From an uncultured Bacteroidota bacterium (GTDB lineage: Bacteria; Bacteroidota; Bacteroidia; UKL13-3), in NCBI GenBank assembly GCA_903910445.1, contig CAIVZR010000060.1, forward strand, positions 1 to 64,000: DNA of 64,000 bases, in the 5' to 3' direction. The notes beneath the pieces were generated by a model that worked only from the letters and a program-made list of their open reading frames with translations, was not told the origin of the DNA and ran no database searches. This document shows, one piece after another, positions 53,533 through 63,301 of the stretch; the stretch's first letter is position 1; every line of letters starts with the position of its first letter. A program made the position numbers and the translations under genes.

Positions 53533-55218
53533 TTATGCAATTTGATATTCGGCTAGGTCAATGATATATTTAATCATTTGTTGTAGTCGCGATTTCACCA
53601 CGTTTTTATTGATGGTATTGGTTCGGTCTACATTAAATAAGTTCCAAGCCTGGGTCCAATAAATATCGTTGGTTTGTCCGGTTAATAAATAAGTGGTCTT
53701 GATATAGTCACGATTCACTTGGGAAATATCTATTCGCAATAAATATTTTAAGGTATCGCTCACCATCGCGTTGGGGTCGGCAGGATTACTTAACGCGTCG
53801 GCGAAGGCAATGACATCAAAAGCAGGAATCAATCCGTAATTATTCGTCACCAACGTATCCATGACTTGTGATCGTTTGGGAAGCGTATCGGTATTCACCC
53901 AAATCTCATTGTACTGAGGTGCCTGATAGTATGCTGGCCATCCTGCCACATTGGGTGGATCGCCAATGGCTTGCTGGAAGGCTACCATCAAAGCATATAC
54001 TGTATACCATGTATCATAATTCACTGCGATATCTGCATTTTGAATTACAGTATTGAATTCACGCAATGCTCCAATGGTATAATCGACAGGGCTTTTTATT
54101 TGGCAACCAAAATTAAGAATATCATAAAAATGTTCCGACTTCAATAATAATTTCAATGGTGCGGTGATATCCCAATTGGCCGAATAAAAGGCTTGTGCCA
54201 TTGGAGCAATAATATTTGTTTCGGTGGTTGCATCAATATCATAATACACAAACCAACGATACAATTTGCGGCTGATAAAATAGGCGGCCTCTGGAAGCGC
54301 TTGTCCGTTAGACTTTCCAGCGAATAACATTAAAATGAGTGAATCTAATTCATTGATACCGGCAGCTCCAGTCTGACCAGTGATGACTGTATTATTATAA
54401 AACGGCGAGAAGGTTTTATTCGCAGTATCGTGATTGGCAGAAATGAAATTATAGGTAACTGTAGTATTATTAATATTAATACCAGTAAGTACTTTTGCGG
54501 CGGCCTTCACATCATCTTCGGTGTATTGGCTATTGGGGCCTTTACCACAAACAAATAGTTCTTGTAGTTCGCGACCATAATTTTCATCGGGTGCATTCTT
54601 CGTGTTTACAAATCCATTCAAATATCTCAACATCATGGGGTCGAGGGAAATGGCTTTCACAAAGGCTTTGAAATCACCTAATGCATATTGACGAATGGTA
54701 GCCAAATATTTAAAATTATACCTTACGTCATTGTATGAATTTATTTCAGTAGAAAAATGATTATGCCAGAAGAGCACCATTTTCTCAGTTACACTTCTTC
54801 CTTGATTGAGCATCAAACTCACCCACCAGCTCTTCATAGAATTCTCGCGAAAACCATTGGCGTCGTTATTATACGGGGCATTCACCCAGGTGGCTCCTTT
54901 TGCAATTCCATCAGGGTCAACAAACGGATTACCATTAAATGTTTTCCCTTCGTAATTATTTACTGGTGGCGAAGGAGCTGCCAGTGGAGTTACCAATTCA
55001 TCAACACATTGCGACATGGTCTTGGTTTTAAAATAAGCGATATCACTTATTTTAGCTCCAAAGGTTGCACGCTTCAGCAATTGAATAATCTGTGTTTCAC
55101 CCCAAACACCCGCATACGGTGTAATGGTACTATTGGTGCGCGCAGTCTTATTTAATTGCTTTATTCCATTGGGTTTTGCCTGTGCGGCCTGTGCAGTAAG
55201 AAATGATTTTCTGTCCAT
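53533..55218 (-). CDS. DUF1800 protein, second paralogue
   Basis: 561 residues from ATG 55218. The DUF1800 domain covers most of the protein, with LKRATFGAKISDI near the N-terminus, FWHNHFSTE, the signature ELQELFVCGKGPNSQYTEDD, and PPNVAGWPAYYQ near the C-terminus. It opens with MDRKSFLTAQ, almost the same as its paralogue upstream, which recalls a Tat motif but is not followed by a hydrophobic stretch, so no signal peptide is predicted. It lies between the other DUF1800 gene and the DUF1501 gene. Enzymatic role unknown. Confidence 0.88.
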   Translation of the reverse strand: MDRKSFLTAQAAQAKPNGIKQLNKTARTNSTITPYAGVWGETQIIQLLKRATFGAKISDIAYFKTKTMSQCVDELVTPLAAPSPPVNNYEGKTFNGNPFVDPDGIAKGATWVNAPYNNDANGFRENSMKSWWVSLMLNQGRSVTEKMVLFWHNHFSTEINSYNDVRYNFKYLATIRQYALGDFKAFVKAISLDPMMLRYLNGFVNTKNAPDENYGRELQELFVCGKGPNSQYTEDDVKAAAKVLTGININNTTVTYNFISANHDTANKTFSPFYNNTVITGQTGAAGINELDSLILMLFAGKSNGQALPEAAYFISRKLYRWFVYYDIDATTETNIIAPMAQAFYSANWDITAPLKLLLKSEHFYDILNFGCQIKSPVDYTIGALREFNTVIQNADIAVNYDTWYTVYALMVAFQQAIGDPPNVAGWPAYYQAPQYNEIWVNTDTLPKRSQVMDTLVTNNYGLIPAFDVIAFADALSNPADPNAMVSDTLKYLLRIDISQVNRDYIKTTYLLTGQTNDIYWTQAWNLFNVDRTNTINKNVVKSRLQQMIKYIIDLAEYQIA

Positions 55219-55340
55219 ATAATTTACGATTAATGACTTAAACAAATAATATTAAAGGTGGTTTGACACCTCAAAGTGAAATGGTTTACTCTTATTTGTT
55301 TGGTCGTACTCTTTTTCATTTGTTGCACTTAATAATGCTA

Positions 55341-57050
55341 TTAACTTAATTGATACTCGGCAAGCGACATGATATAGTAAAAGAAAACTTGCAAGCGCTG
55401 CTTCACCACATTTTTATTAATTGCATTGGTGGTATCGGCCTTGTAAAGATTCCATGCTTGTGTCCAATAAATATCGTTGGTTAAATTACCCAAGAGGGTT
55501 GATGTTTTAATAAAATCACGATTCACCTGAGAGATATCAATCTTAATCAGGATATCTAAAGTTTCACTTACAATAATATTCGGATCGGAAGGATTACTAA
55601 GAGTTTCAACGAATCCAATCACATCAATGGCTGGAATTAATCCATAGCCATAAAGGATGAGTGCATTGGTAAAATCGCCTCGCTTAGGTAAGGTATCTGT
55701 ATTAATCCAAGTTTCGTAATACACCGGCTCCTGATAGTAGGCAGGCCATCCAGCAACATTGGGTGGTTCGCCCACTGGCTGCTGTATATTGATGAGTTCA
55801 TACTGAACATAGGTCCAGGTATCATATTGCTTTGTTATATCTGGATCTTGCATCACCACCTTCATCTCTCTCAATAATCCAAGTGTAAAGTCAATACCTC
55901 CTTTTATCTGACAACCCATATTTAATACATCATAAAAATGTTCGCTCTTTAATAAGAGTTTCAATGGCACAGTGATATCCCAGTTTGCAGAGAAAAATAC
56001 TTGTGCCATGGGTGCAATCACATTGGTTTCGGTGGCTGCATCTATATTATAGTAAACAAACCAGCGATACAATTTCCTGCAAATAAAATACGCCGCCTCT
56101 GGTAATGCTTGTCCGGTAGGCTTCGCTGCAAAAATCATATTGATTAATGCATCCAGTTCATTAATACCATTGGCACCTGTTTGCCCCGTGATAATGGTAT
56201 TACTATAAAATCCGGAGAACGTTTTATTAGAAGTATCGTGGTTGTTAGGATTGAACACATAGTTTACGTCCCAACTACTTTTCGTTACATTATAATTCAA
56301 ACCAATACCGGTGAGTACTTTTGCAAATGCTTTCACATCGTCTTCGGTATACTGACTATTGGGGCCTTTACCGCATACAAATAGCTCTTGCAACTCGCGG
56401 GCTAAATTTTCATCCGGAGCAAATTTTGTGTTTACAAAATTATTAAGGTAGATAAGCATCATGGGATCGAGCACAATGGCTTTGGCTAAGGCTTTGAAAT
56501 TCCCTAATGCATACGAACGAAGAAGTGCATTATTCTTATAGGCAAAACGTGCATCACCCACCACTTCCATTTGCGTTGGAAAATGATTGTGCCAAAAAAG
56601 CGTCATCTTCTCGGTGATGTTTCTTCCCTGATTATGCATCAAGCCAATCCACCACGACTTCAAAGAATACTCACGATAGAAATTGGTGGTACCATCTCCA
56701 TAATCGGCATTCACCCAGGTTTGGCCTTTGAGTATCCCTGTAGGGTCTACTAAGGGTTGTCCGGAGCCATTGTCTTTCCCTTGATAATGATTTAATGGAG
56801 GAGCAGGAGCTGTGAGTGGAGTACATAGTTCATCTACAGCCTGACTCATGGTTTTTGTTTTGAAATATTGAATATCTGCTCGAGTAGAACCAAACATCGT
56901 ACGCTTCAATAAATGGGTAATTTGTGAATTCCCCCAAGTACCTGTATACGGTGCAACACCGCTATTGATGCGGGCAGTCTTATTTATCGATTGAATGTTA
57001 AGAGGTTTCTTATATTCAGTTTTTGCGGTGAGGAAGGATTTACGATTCAT
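55341..57050 (-). CDS. DUF1800 protein, first paralogue
   Basis: 569 residues. Collinear with the downstream DUF1800 protein over its whole length, sharing MxRKSFLTA, FWHNHFxT, ELQELFVCGKGPNSQYTEDD, KLYRWFVYYxID, LLKSEHFYDxLNxGCQIK, PPNVAGWPAYYQ and the end LAEYQ. The pair is a tandem duplication. It also lacks a clear signal peptide. It is the first gene of the minus-strand block. A TACATTCG (57057-57064, minus) 6 nt before the ATG is a near-consensus -7 box. The gap 57051-57365 is otherwise AT-rich with no visible signal. Confidence 0.88.
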   Translation of the reverse strand: MNRKSFLTAKTEYKKPLNIQSINKTARINSGVAPYTGTWGNSQITHLLKRTMFGSTRADIQYFKTKTMSQAVDELCTPLTAPAPPLNHYQGKDNGSGQPLVDPTGILKGQTWVNADYGDGTTNFYREYSLKSWWIGLMHNQGRNITEKMTLFWHNHFPTQMEVVGDARFAYKNNALLRSYALGNFKALAKAIVLDPMMLIYLNNFVNTKFAPDENLARELQELFVCGKGPNSQYTEDDVKAFAKVLTGIGLNYNVTKSSWDVNYVFNPNNHDTSNKTFSGFYSNTIITGQTGANGINELDALINMIFAAKPTGQALPEAAYFICRKLYRWFVYYNIDAATETNVIAPMAQVFFSANWDITVPLKLLLKSEHFYDVLNMGCQIKGGIDFTLGLLREMKVVMQDPDITKQYDTWTYVQYELINIQQPVGEPPNVAGWPAYYQEPVYYETWINTDTLPKRGDFTNALILYGYGLIPAIDVIGFVETLSNPSDPNIIVSETLDILIKIDISQVNRDFIKTSTLLGNLTNDIYWTQAWNLYKADTTNAINKNVVKQRLQVFFYYIMSLAEYQLS

Positions 57051-57056
57051 ATATTA

Positions 57057-57064
57057 CGAATGTA
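57057..57064 (-). promoter_or_regulatory. Probable -7 box TACATTCG of the DUF1800 block
   Basis: One mismatch to TAnnTTTG and again 6 nt from the ATG, as seen for other genes here. Confidence 0.4.
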
Positions 57065-57365
57065 TTTTTACAAGTGTAACAAATAAAATCAAAAATCCAT
57101 GTTAATATTTGGTTTAGTTTTTATTGTGCAAAAATGCCTGAAGTGTCCATTGTTTCATGCACCAAAAAAAATTAGAGTTTAATAGCTTAGAATAAAATTT
57201 CATTGAAATTCAATTACAATGTACTAATACCTGAAAGGTATTTTAAAAACAACTTGAATATGAATATGATAGAAATAATTTAAAGATTTGCTTCAAATAA
57301 ATATTCAAGCAGATCAATTAATTTAAACCTACAATGAAATTCATTGGTAACAATTACTACTTAAA

Positions 57366-59702
57366 TTAATACTTCAATGTAATGATATCGAAGCTATGCG
57401 CTGGTATTATTACGTTCAACTGATTATTAGCAAACGTAGCGGTACTTCCGAAATGAGTTGCAATTTGTGCTTGCTTTAAATTGAGATCCACTGTTTGAGG
57501 CATATCCGATTTATTGAAGACTATCACAGATACTTCATTGAAGTACCTGCGTAAATAACAATAAACAGCTTCATTGCATTGCAAATCCTGATAAGTTCCA
57601 TACATCAAACTCATTTCGCTTTTGCGTAAGGCGCAAAGTTTAGATGCTATGTCTTTTGTTTCGATTTGAAAATGACTCAAGGTATCAAAAATCATGGGGC
57701 GACGGTTGTCGGGATCATTGGCGCCGGTCATTCCAATCTCATCTCCATAATAAATTACAGGCGTACCGGGGATTGTCATAATGAATGCCGTCATCATTTG
57801 TAGTTTGCGATAACCTAAGGTATCAACAATCTTTAAATCGCGCTGCCAGCCTGTTTCACGGTCGTTATCGCTAAAGCTCATGCCCTTACTTGCATAGGCC
57901 ATGAAGCGAGTAATATCATGGTTGCCTGTAATATTTCCCATCAAATGGTGGTATCCAAAATAATTTAAAGAAGCATTCACTGCATCTTTCGCTTTATCAA
58001 AACTTACATTGTCTTCGATGAAGGCACTGCGCGCATCGAAGTAAACATTGAAATCGAATTGCGCATCGAGCTGACCACTACCAATATAGCTATTCATCAA
58101 AGAACGGCTTCCAAATGTTTCGCCAATTTGAATCAAATGTCTCTGTTGTGGAATTTCAATTTCCTTTTTCAATTTGTATGTGAGTGTCCTCCAAAATATT
58201 TGAGGCACATGTTTCACGGCATCATGACGGAAGCCATCCAAGTCAAATCGCTTAATCCAGCCTACGGCGCTATCGGTGAACATTTGCAATGGCGCTTCCT
58301 TAGAATAATCTATATCAGCTAAAAATTCATCGAACCAAGTGGTTAAATCATACTCATTCCAGCGACGTAAGTTCTTGGTTCCATCAGGCAAATAAATGCT
58401 ATTGAACCATTCATCTTTATGTTGCTGATAGATGGGATTCTCCATATGAATATGGTTACTTACAAAATCGAGGATCACATTAATTTTATTTTTGTGAGCT
58501 TCGGCCACCAATTCTTTCAATTCGGCTTCGGTTCCCAGACGATGATCTACATTGCTGATGCTCACCACCCAATAGCCATGATAGCCACTATACTTGCGTT
58601 GCGGGGCAATGTATTCGTGGTAGGCTCCTTCAGGATTTTGATTTAGTGGAGATACCCAAATTGTATTTATCCCAACAGAAGAAAAATATCCGTCTTTAAT
58701 TTTTTGAGTGATACCGGCAAGGTCTCCACCATAATAATTAGCACGGTCGGCCAAGCTATCGGCAATTACTTTTTGAGTATTATCTTTATTTCCATCCAAG
58801 AAACGATCCACCATCATGAAATAATAAATATTCCCTTCCTTATCGAGGCGGGTAATATTTGCGGCTGAGGTAATTACTTTCCCATTTTCAATGGGAATCA
58901 ATATATCGTTGGAGGAGCCAAAATTGTTATATGAGTATACGCGCACATAGCTGCGATTCATTTTAGCAGCCGCTTTTGGAATGGTTATTTTATTATCTTT
59001 TATTTCTATCGATTGATTTTGCCAGTATGCAATTACCTTATCTGCTCCATCAGATAAAATTTCAATCACTCCTTCTTTTACAGAGATGGTATTTAATTTA
59101 GGCAAATTCGAATTGTATAATGCCACTTTCAAAACCGAATTGTATCCACCGTTGCCATTGCTAGTTTTATCGGATGCATTACTATCCAATTGATCTTTAC
59201 CATCAGTATTCAGGAGGTATTGATAAACGCCAGGTTCCATGAGTTTGGTCAAGGTCCAAGTACCATTTTCATTCGAAAAAGTATCGGATGTATTACTCCA
59301 CGAATTCATATCGCCACGAATGGCAACTCGTTTCACAGTATTTGTAGGATCGGTGTACTTGAACGTAACCAACTCATTCAGGTTCTTTTTTACTAGAATA
59401 GCGTAAATGCCTTTATTTGTTTGGATATTTAGGTTACTTAAAAAGGGAGCTTCCTTTGCATTCGCCCATATCTTTAGAATCTTTTTATCGGCACTTAGAG
59501 CGAATGACAAACTCGAATCAACAGAAATTTTCTGAATCACGTTGACGTCCATAAAGTAATCATTGAGAATTACGGTGGTGGTATCGGTAGAAAGGTTCAC
59601 TACCGAAGCCAGTCCGAAAATTTCTTCATCTTCAAAAAAATGTTCATTGGTACATGATATTATACAGAGACTTAAGCAAAGTGTGAGAAACAAATTTTTC
59701 AT
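57366..59702 (-). CDS. GH13 alpha-amylase family lipoprotein
   Basis: 778 residues from ATG 59702; a longer frame lacks an ATG. Lipobox IISC places Cys17 as the lipid anchor, so it is outer-membrane attached. Beta-rich N-terminal domains include a CBM48/E-set-like module (about 110-200; VAIRGDMNSWSNTSDTF, MEPGVYQYLLN). The GH13 barrel (about 290-700) has all four conserved regions: DFVSNH, GFRHDAVKH (nucleophile D494), IGETFG (acid/base E528) and GNHDITR (D596); then a C-terminal beta domain. It is similar to SusG-like or neopullulanase-like enzymes that degrade starch or glycogen at the surface. No SusCD pair is nearby, so it is not in a classic polysaccharide-utilisation locus. Confidence 0.93.
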   Translation of the reverse strand: MKNLFLTLCLSLCIISCTNEHFFEDEEIFGLASVVNLSTDTTTVILNDYFMDVNVIQKISVDSSLSFALSADKKILKIWANAKEAPFLSNLNIQTNKGIYAILVKKNLNELVTFKYTDPTNTVKRVAIRGDMNSWSNTSDTFSNENGTWTLTKLMEPGVYQYLLNTDGKDQLDSNASDKTSNGNGGYNSVLKVALYNSNLPKLNTISVKEGVIEILSDGADKVIAYWQNQSIEIKDNKITIPKAAAKMNRSYVRVYSYNNFGSSNDILIPIENGKVITSAANITRLDKEGNIYYFMMVDRFLDGNKDNTQKVIADSLADRANYYGGDLAGITQKIKDGYFSSVGINTIWVSPLNQNPEGAYHEYIAPQRKYSGYHGYWVVSISNVDHRLGTEAELKELVAEAHKNKINVILDFVSNHIHMENPIYQQHKDEWFNSIYLPDGTKNLRRWNEYDLTTWFDEFLADIDYSKEAPLQMFTDSAVGWIKRFDLDGFRHDAVKHVPQIFWRTLTYKLKKEIEIPQQRHLIQIGETFGSRSLMNSYIGSGQLDAQFDFNVYFDARSAFIEDNVSFDKAKDAVNASLNYFGYHHLMGNITGNHDITRFMAYASKGMSFSDNDRETGWQRDLKIVDTLGYRKLQMMTAFIMTIPGTPVIYYGDEIGMTGANDPDNRRPMIFDTLSHFQIETKDIASKLCALRKSEMSLMYGTYQDLQCNEAVYCYLRRYFNEVSVIVFNKSDMPQTVDLNLKQAQIATHFGSTATFANNQLNVIIPAHSFDIITLKY

Positions 59703-59809
59703 GGGGTAAATATAGTAATTGTGAATACCATGAAGAAATGAAAATACCAAGGAGTTTTCTCAAAACACGAGAAGAAAGAATAGGCCGTAAAGCCCGTTCT
59801 TATTATTAT

Positions 59810-61705
59810 TTACGCCAATTCAAAATCGGCTTGGCGCTTGATGGGATCGGCGGCAATTACCTTGATTTGAATTTTATCACCAATCTTATAGGACTTTTTC
59901 GATCGCTTACCAATGACCATAAAATGTTGTTCATCGTATATATAATTATCATCTTCCATGGTGGTGAGCCTTATCATTCCCTCGCATTTATTGGCAATGA
60001 TTTCGGCATACATTCCCCACTCGGTGGTGCCACTTATTATCGCATCGTGCACCGAGCCAATCAACTTTTGCAAGAATTCCATTTGCTTGTACTTCTTACT
60101 TGCTCTTTCAGCATCGGAGGCTCCAATCTCTTTTTCGGTACTATGCTTACATAATTTTTCGAGCGCTTCTGCATCGGGGCTTTTTTGCTTTTGTAAATAG
60201 GCTTGTAATAAGCGATGCGTCATCATATCGGGGTAGCGACGAATAGGAGAAGTAAAGTGTGAGTAGTGCGTATAACCCAAACCATAGTGTCCCGTTTTCT
60301 TCGTTGAATAATAGGCCTTGGGCATACTACGAATCGCAAAATGTGAGATGATATGTTGTTCGGGTTTGCCTTCACTATCTTTCAACATGGCATTGATACT
60401 CGCGGCAATGGTGCGATCGCTTTTGGCATTAATTTCATATCCAAATCGTTTGGCAAAGCTGGTGAGTGTACTGAGTTTGCTATCCTCTGGGGCATCATGC
60501 ACACGATTTACTGAAGTGAATTTATGATTATTTAATACCTCTGCCACCTTCTTATTGGCTAGTAGCATCAGCTCTTCAATCAGCTTATGTGCATCCTTCC
60601 GTTGGCATTGATAAATTTCAATCGGTTCATTTTTATCGTTCAGCTTGATTTTAATTTCATCCGAATCGAAGTTGATGGCACCATGCTTAAAACGTTCTGC
60701 CTGCAATTGTTTGGCAAGTTTGTTTACCGTGAGAATTTCTTTGCAATGCGGTCCAATTTCAGTATCTAAAATGAGTTGCACCTCATCGTAAGTGAAGCGT
60801 TTGTCAGAATGGATAATGGTTTTTCCATACCAGGTATCTACCACCTTTCCTTCGGGAGTTAACTCGAGTACGGTTGAAAAAGTAAGCTTGTCTTCATTGG
60901 GACGAAGAGAGCACAGTACATTACTTATTTTTTCGGGAAGCATGGGCACTACCCTATCTACCAAATATACAGAGGTAGCACGTTCCATAGCAGTGCGTTC
61001 GAGTGCAGTATTGGGTACCACATAATGTGTTACATCGGCGATATGCACACCTATCTCATAGTTTCCATTGGAGAGTTCAAGATAGGATATGGCATCATCA
61101 AAATCTTTGGCATCGTCGGGGTCGATGGTAAATGTGAGTACCTTACGGAAGTCGCGGCGCAGCTTGATTTCGTCAGCGCTGATACGATCGATAATTTGTT
61201 CCGACTCAATCAAGGTTTCTTCGTTGAACTCCTGGGCAATATTAAATTCGTAAAGGATACTATCAATTTCTGTATGGTGTTCTCCAGGTTTGCCGAGAAC
61301 TTTAATCACTTCACCAATAGGTAACTCATCGCGTTCCACCCAGCGAGAGAATTTTACCACCACTTTTTCATCGTCTTGTGCATCATTTAGTTTGCCAAAT
61401 GGAATCACAAAATAGTAGGGGATTTTTTTGTTGTCGGCAGCAAAGATGGCACGTTCGCGATCGATATCAATGATGCCGGTATATTCGTGTGTTGCGCGTT
61501 TTACAATATTTGTTACTTCTCCGGTCATCTTATTCTGTCGGCTTTTGGAGGGAGTGATACGAAAAAGCACTTCATCGCCATGAAGGGCTCTGTAGGTGTA
61601 TCGGCGGGGTATAAAGACATCCTTTTTGAATTCATCACTGATCACATAGGCATTCCCATCCGATAACATATCGATGGTACCTTTATATAATTTCTGTTTG
61701 GTCAT
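59810..61705 (-). CDS. rnr: Ribonuclease R (RNB-family exoribonuclease)
   Basis: 631 residues. A 3'-to-5' exoribonuclease that degrades structured RNA. Seen: a cold-shock/OB domain at the N-terminus (KGTIDMLSDGNAYV, DVFIPRR), the RNB catalytic domain (about 180-510) with its acidic cluster DPDDAKDFDD (195-204), the YTHYSHFTSPIRRYPD signature, and a C-terminal S1 domain (about 545-630). It lacks the ~80-residue helical N-terminus and the basic tail of enterobacterial RNase R, so it is shorter than usual. The only genes around it are unrelated. Confidence 0.93.
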   Translation of the reverse strand: MTKQKLYKGTIDMLSDGNAYVISDEFKKDVFIPRRYTYRALHGDEVLFRITPSKSRQNKMTGEVTNIVKRATHEYTGIIDIDRERAIFAADNKKIPYYFVIPFGKLNDAQDDEKVVVKFSRWVERDELPIGEVIKVLGKPGEHHTEIDSILYEFNIAQEFNEETLIESEQIIDRISADEIKLRRDFRKVLTFTIDPDDAKDFDDAISYLELSNGNYEIGVHIADVTHYVVPNTALERTAMERATSVYLVDRVVPMLPEKISNVLCSLRPNEDKLTFSTVLELTPEGKVVDTWYGKTIIHSDKRFTYDEVQLILDTEIGPHCKEILTVNKLAKQLQAERFKHGAINFDSDEIKIKLNDKNEPIEIYQCQRKDAHKLIEELMLLANKKVAEVLNNHKFTSVNRVHDAPEDSKLSTLTSFAKRFGYEINAKSDRTIAASINAMLKDSEGKPEQHIISHFAIRSMPKAYYSTKKTGHYGLGYTHYSHFTSPIRRYPDMMTHRLLQAYLQKQKSPDAEALEKLCKHSTEKEIGASDAERASKKYKQMEFLQKLIGSVHDAIISGTTEWGMYAEIIANKCEGMIRLTTMEDDNYIYDEQHFMVIGKRSKKSYKIGDKIQIKVIAADPIKRQADFELA

Positions 61706-61788
61706 TTTTCAATAAAATTAAGAGTTAAATAAATTTAGAATAGCATAAAAACAAATAACGGAATCCTCGTTAGAGGCTTAAACCGTTT

Positions 61789-63171
61789 TTAATATCCTAA
61801 GATTTTTATCATGCTTTCAGCTTTCTGTTCCGAGCTGAATACGGTAGTGTTCTGGGCTTCGTCAATTAAAATATGTTTGGGAGCAGGGAGCAGGCAATGC
61901 TGCAAGCCACCATATCCACCGATGCTTTCCTGATAAGCACCCGTATGAAAGAAGCCCAAATATAATTTTTCACCGGGGTTGATTTTTGGCATGAATACCT
62001 GATTTTCCTGCACTTCACTATTATAGTAATCCATGCCATCACAGGTAATTCCACCCAAATTAACGCGTTGGTAAGGACGATCCCAATGGTTCAATGCAAG
62101 TAGAATAAATTTCTGTCCGATGCCCCAGGTATCGGGCAAGGTATTGATAAAGGAGCTATCAATCATGTACCACAATTCGTTATCGTTTTGTTGTTTGATA
62201 CCGATTACTGAATACAAAGCACCGCCGCTTTCTCCTACGGTAAAAGAGCCAAACTCTGTGAATATATTGGGTACAGGTACTCCCCTATCATCACAAATAT
62301 TTTTAATGGTATAAATAATTTGATCAACTAAATATTCGTAATCGATTTCAACTCCTAGTGTATTGTAAATTGGTAGTCCTCCACCGATATCGAGACTATC
62401 GAGTTCCGGACAAACTAATTTCAATTCACAATATTTCTCTACCTGACGAGCCAGTTCGCTCCAATAATAAGAAGTGTCTTTGATCCCTGTATTGATGAAG
62501 AAATGCAACATCTTCAATTCAAACTGCGGATTGGATTGTATATATTCCTTGTAGAAGCTTATAATCTCGTCGTAACGAATTCCCAATCGGGAGTTATACA
62601 ATAAGAAGTTAGGATCTTCATTGGTAGCCAGTCGCAAACCTATTTTTGCTTTCTTAATGCCAGTTGACCCAAGCTGAGCTAATTCTTCTTTATTATCTAA
62701 AATACAAATTACATTTTCATAACCATCTTTAGATAGTTCGGCGATTTTCTGGATATAATCCATGGTTTTAAAACCATTATGTAATAGGAAAGTAGATTTA
62801 TAAATTTTCCCTTCACTGGCCAGTTTGCGAATGATATCGATATCGAAAGCACTGCTCGTTTCGATATGAATATCATTTTTTAAGGCTTCGTCGAGTACGA
62901 ATTTAAAGTGGGAACTTTTTGTGCAATAGCAATATGTATAAGAACCTGAATAATTATTTTTTTCGATAGCATTCTGGAACCATCGTTTTGCATTTTGAAT
63001 CTGTGTCGAAATTTTAGGTAGGTAAGAAAACTTCAGAGGTGATTCATACTTCTCAGTGAGGTCCATCAGTCGGATATCCTGATAATATAGTTCGTTATTA
63101 CGCTCCTCGAATCCGTGACGTGGGAAGAAAAAAGTCTGGTTGATCAGATCTTTATATCTGTTTTTTAACAT
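61789..63171 (-). CDS. PLP-dependent arginine decarboxylase-like (fold III)
   Basis: 460 residues, an alanine-racemase-fold decarboxylase. The PLP lysine is K85 in YCTKSSHFKFVLDEAL; the glycine-rich phosphate loop is SLDIGGGLPIYN; the EFGSFTVGESGG and GGITCDGMDYYN segments match the ornithine/arginine/diaminopimelate decarboxylase group, with the catalytic Cys and its Asp partner. It fits the shorter Bacteroidota proteins annotated as arginine decarboxylase, which start polyamine synthesis. Substrate is inferred, not proven. The promoter region has a perfect palindrome. Confidence 0.8.
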   Translation of the reverse strand: MLKNRYKDLINQTFFFPRHGFEERNNELYYQDIRLMDLTEKYESPLKFSYLPKISTQIQNAKRWFQNAIEKNNYSGSYTYCYCTKSSHFKFVLDEALKNDIHIETSSAFDIDIIRKLASEGKIYKSTFLLHNGFKTMDYIQKIAELSKDGYENVICILDNKEELAQLGSTGIKKAKIGLRLATNEDPNFLLYNSRLGIRYDEIISFYKEYIQSNPQFELKMLHFFINTGIKDTSYYWSELARQVEKYCELKLVCPELDSLDIGGGLPIYNTLGVEIDYEYLVDQIIYTIKNICDDRGVPVPNIFTEFGSFTVGESGGALYSVIGIKQQNDNELWYMIDSSFINTLPDTWGIGQKFILLALNHWDRPYQRVNLGGITCDGMDYYNSEVQENQVFMPKINPGEKLYLGFFHTGAYQESIGGYGGLQHCLLPAPKHILIDEAQNTTVFSSEQKAESMIKILGY

Positions 63172-63186
63172 GGTGACTTAAAAGTG

Positions 63187-63194
63187 CAAAATTA
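63187..63194 (-). promoter_or_regulatory. -7 box TAATTTTG of the decarboxylase gene
   Basis: Minus-strand TAATTTTG matches TAnnTTTG, 15 nt before the ATG. Confidence 0.5.
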
Positions 63195-63211
63195 GTGAAA
63201 AAGGAACAGAA

Positions 63212-63226
63212 CAAGGTTGAACCTTG
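63212..63226. promoter_or_regulatory. Palindrome CAAGGTTGAACCTTG, candidate operator
   Basis: A perfect 7-1-7 palindrome about 17-31 bp upstream of the -7 box, so it would overlap the -33 region of the decarboxylase promoter. Confidence 0.35.
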
Positions 63227-63301
63227 CAGATAGGATTAAATTTAAAATGAATGATTGTTTTCAATTCAAAAAATATACTTGTGATGGCGCTGTTAATAGG
63301 G

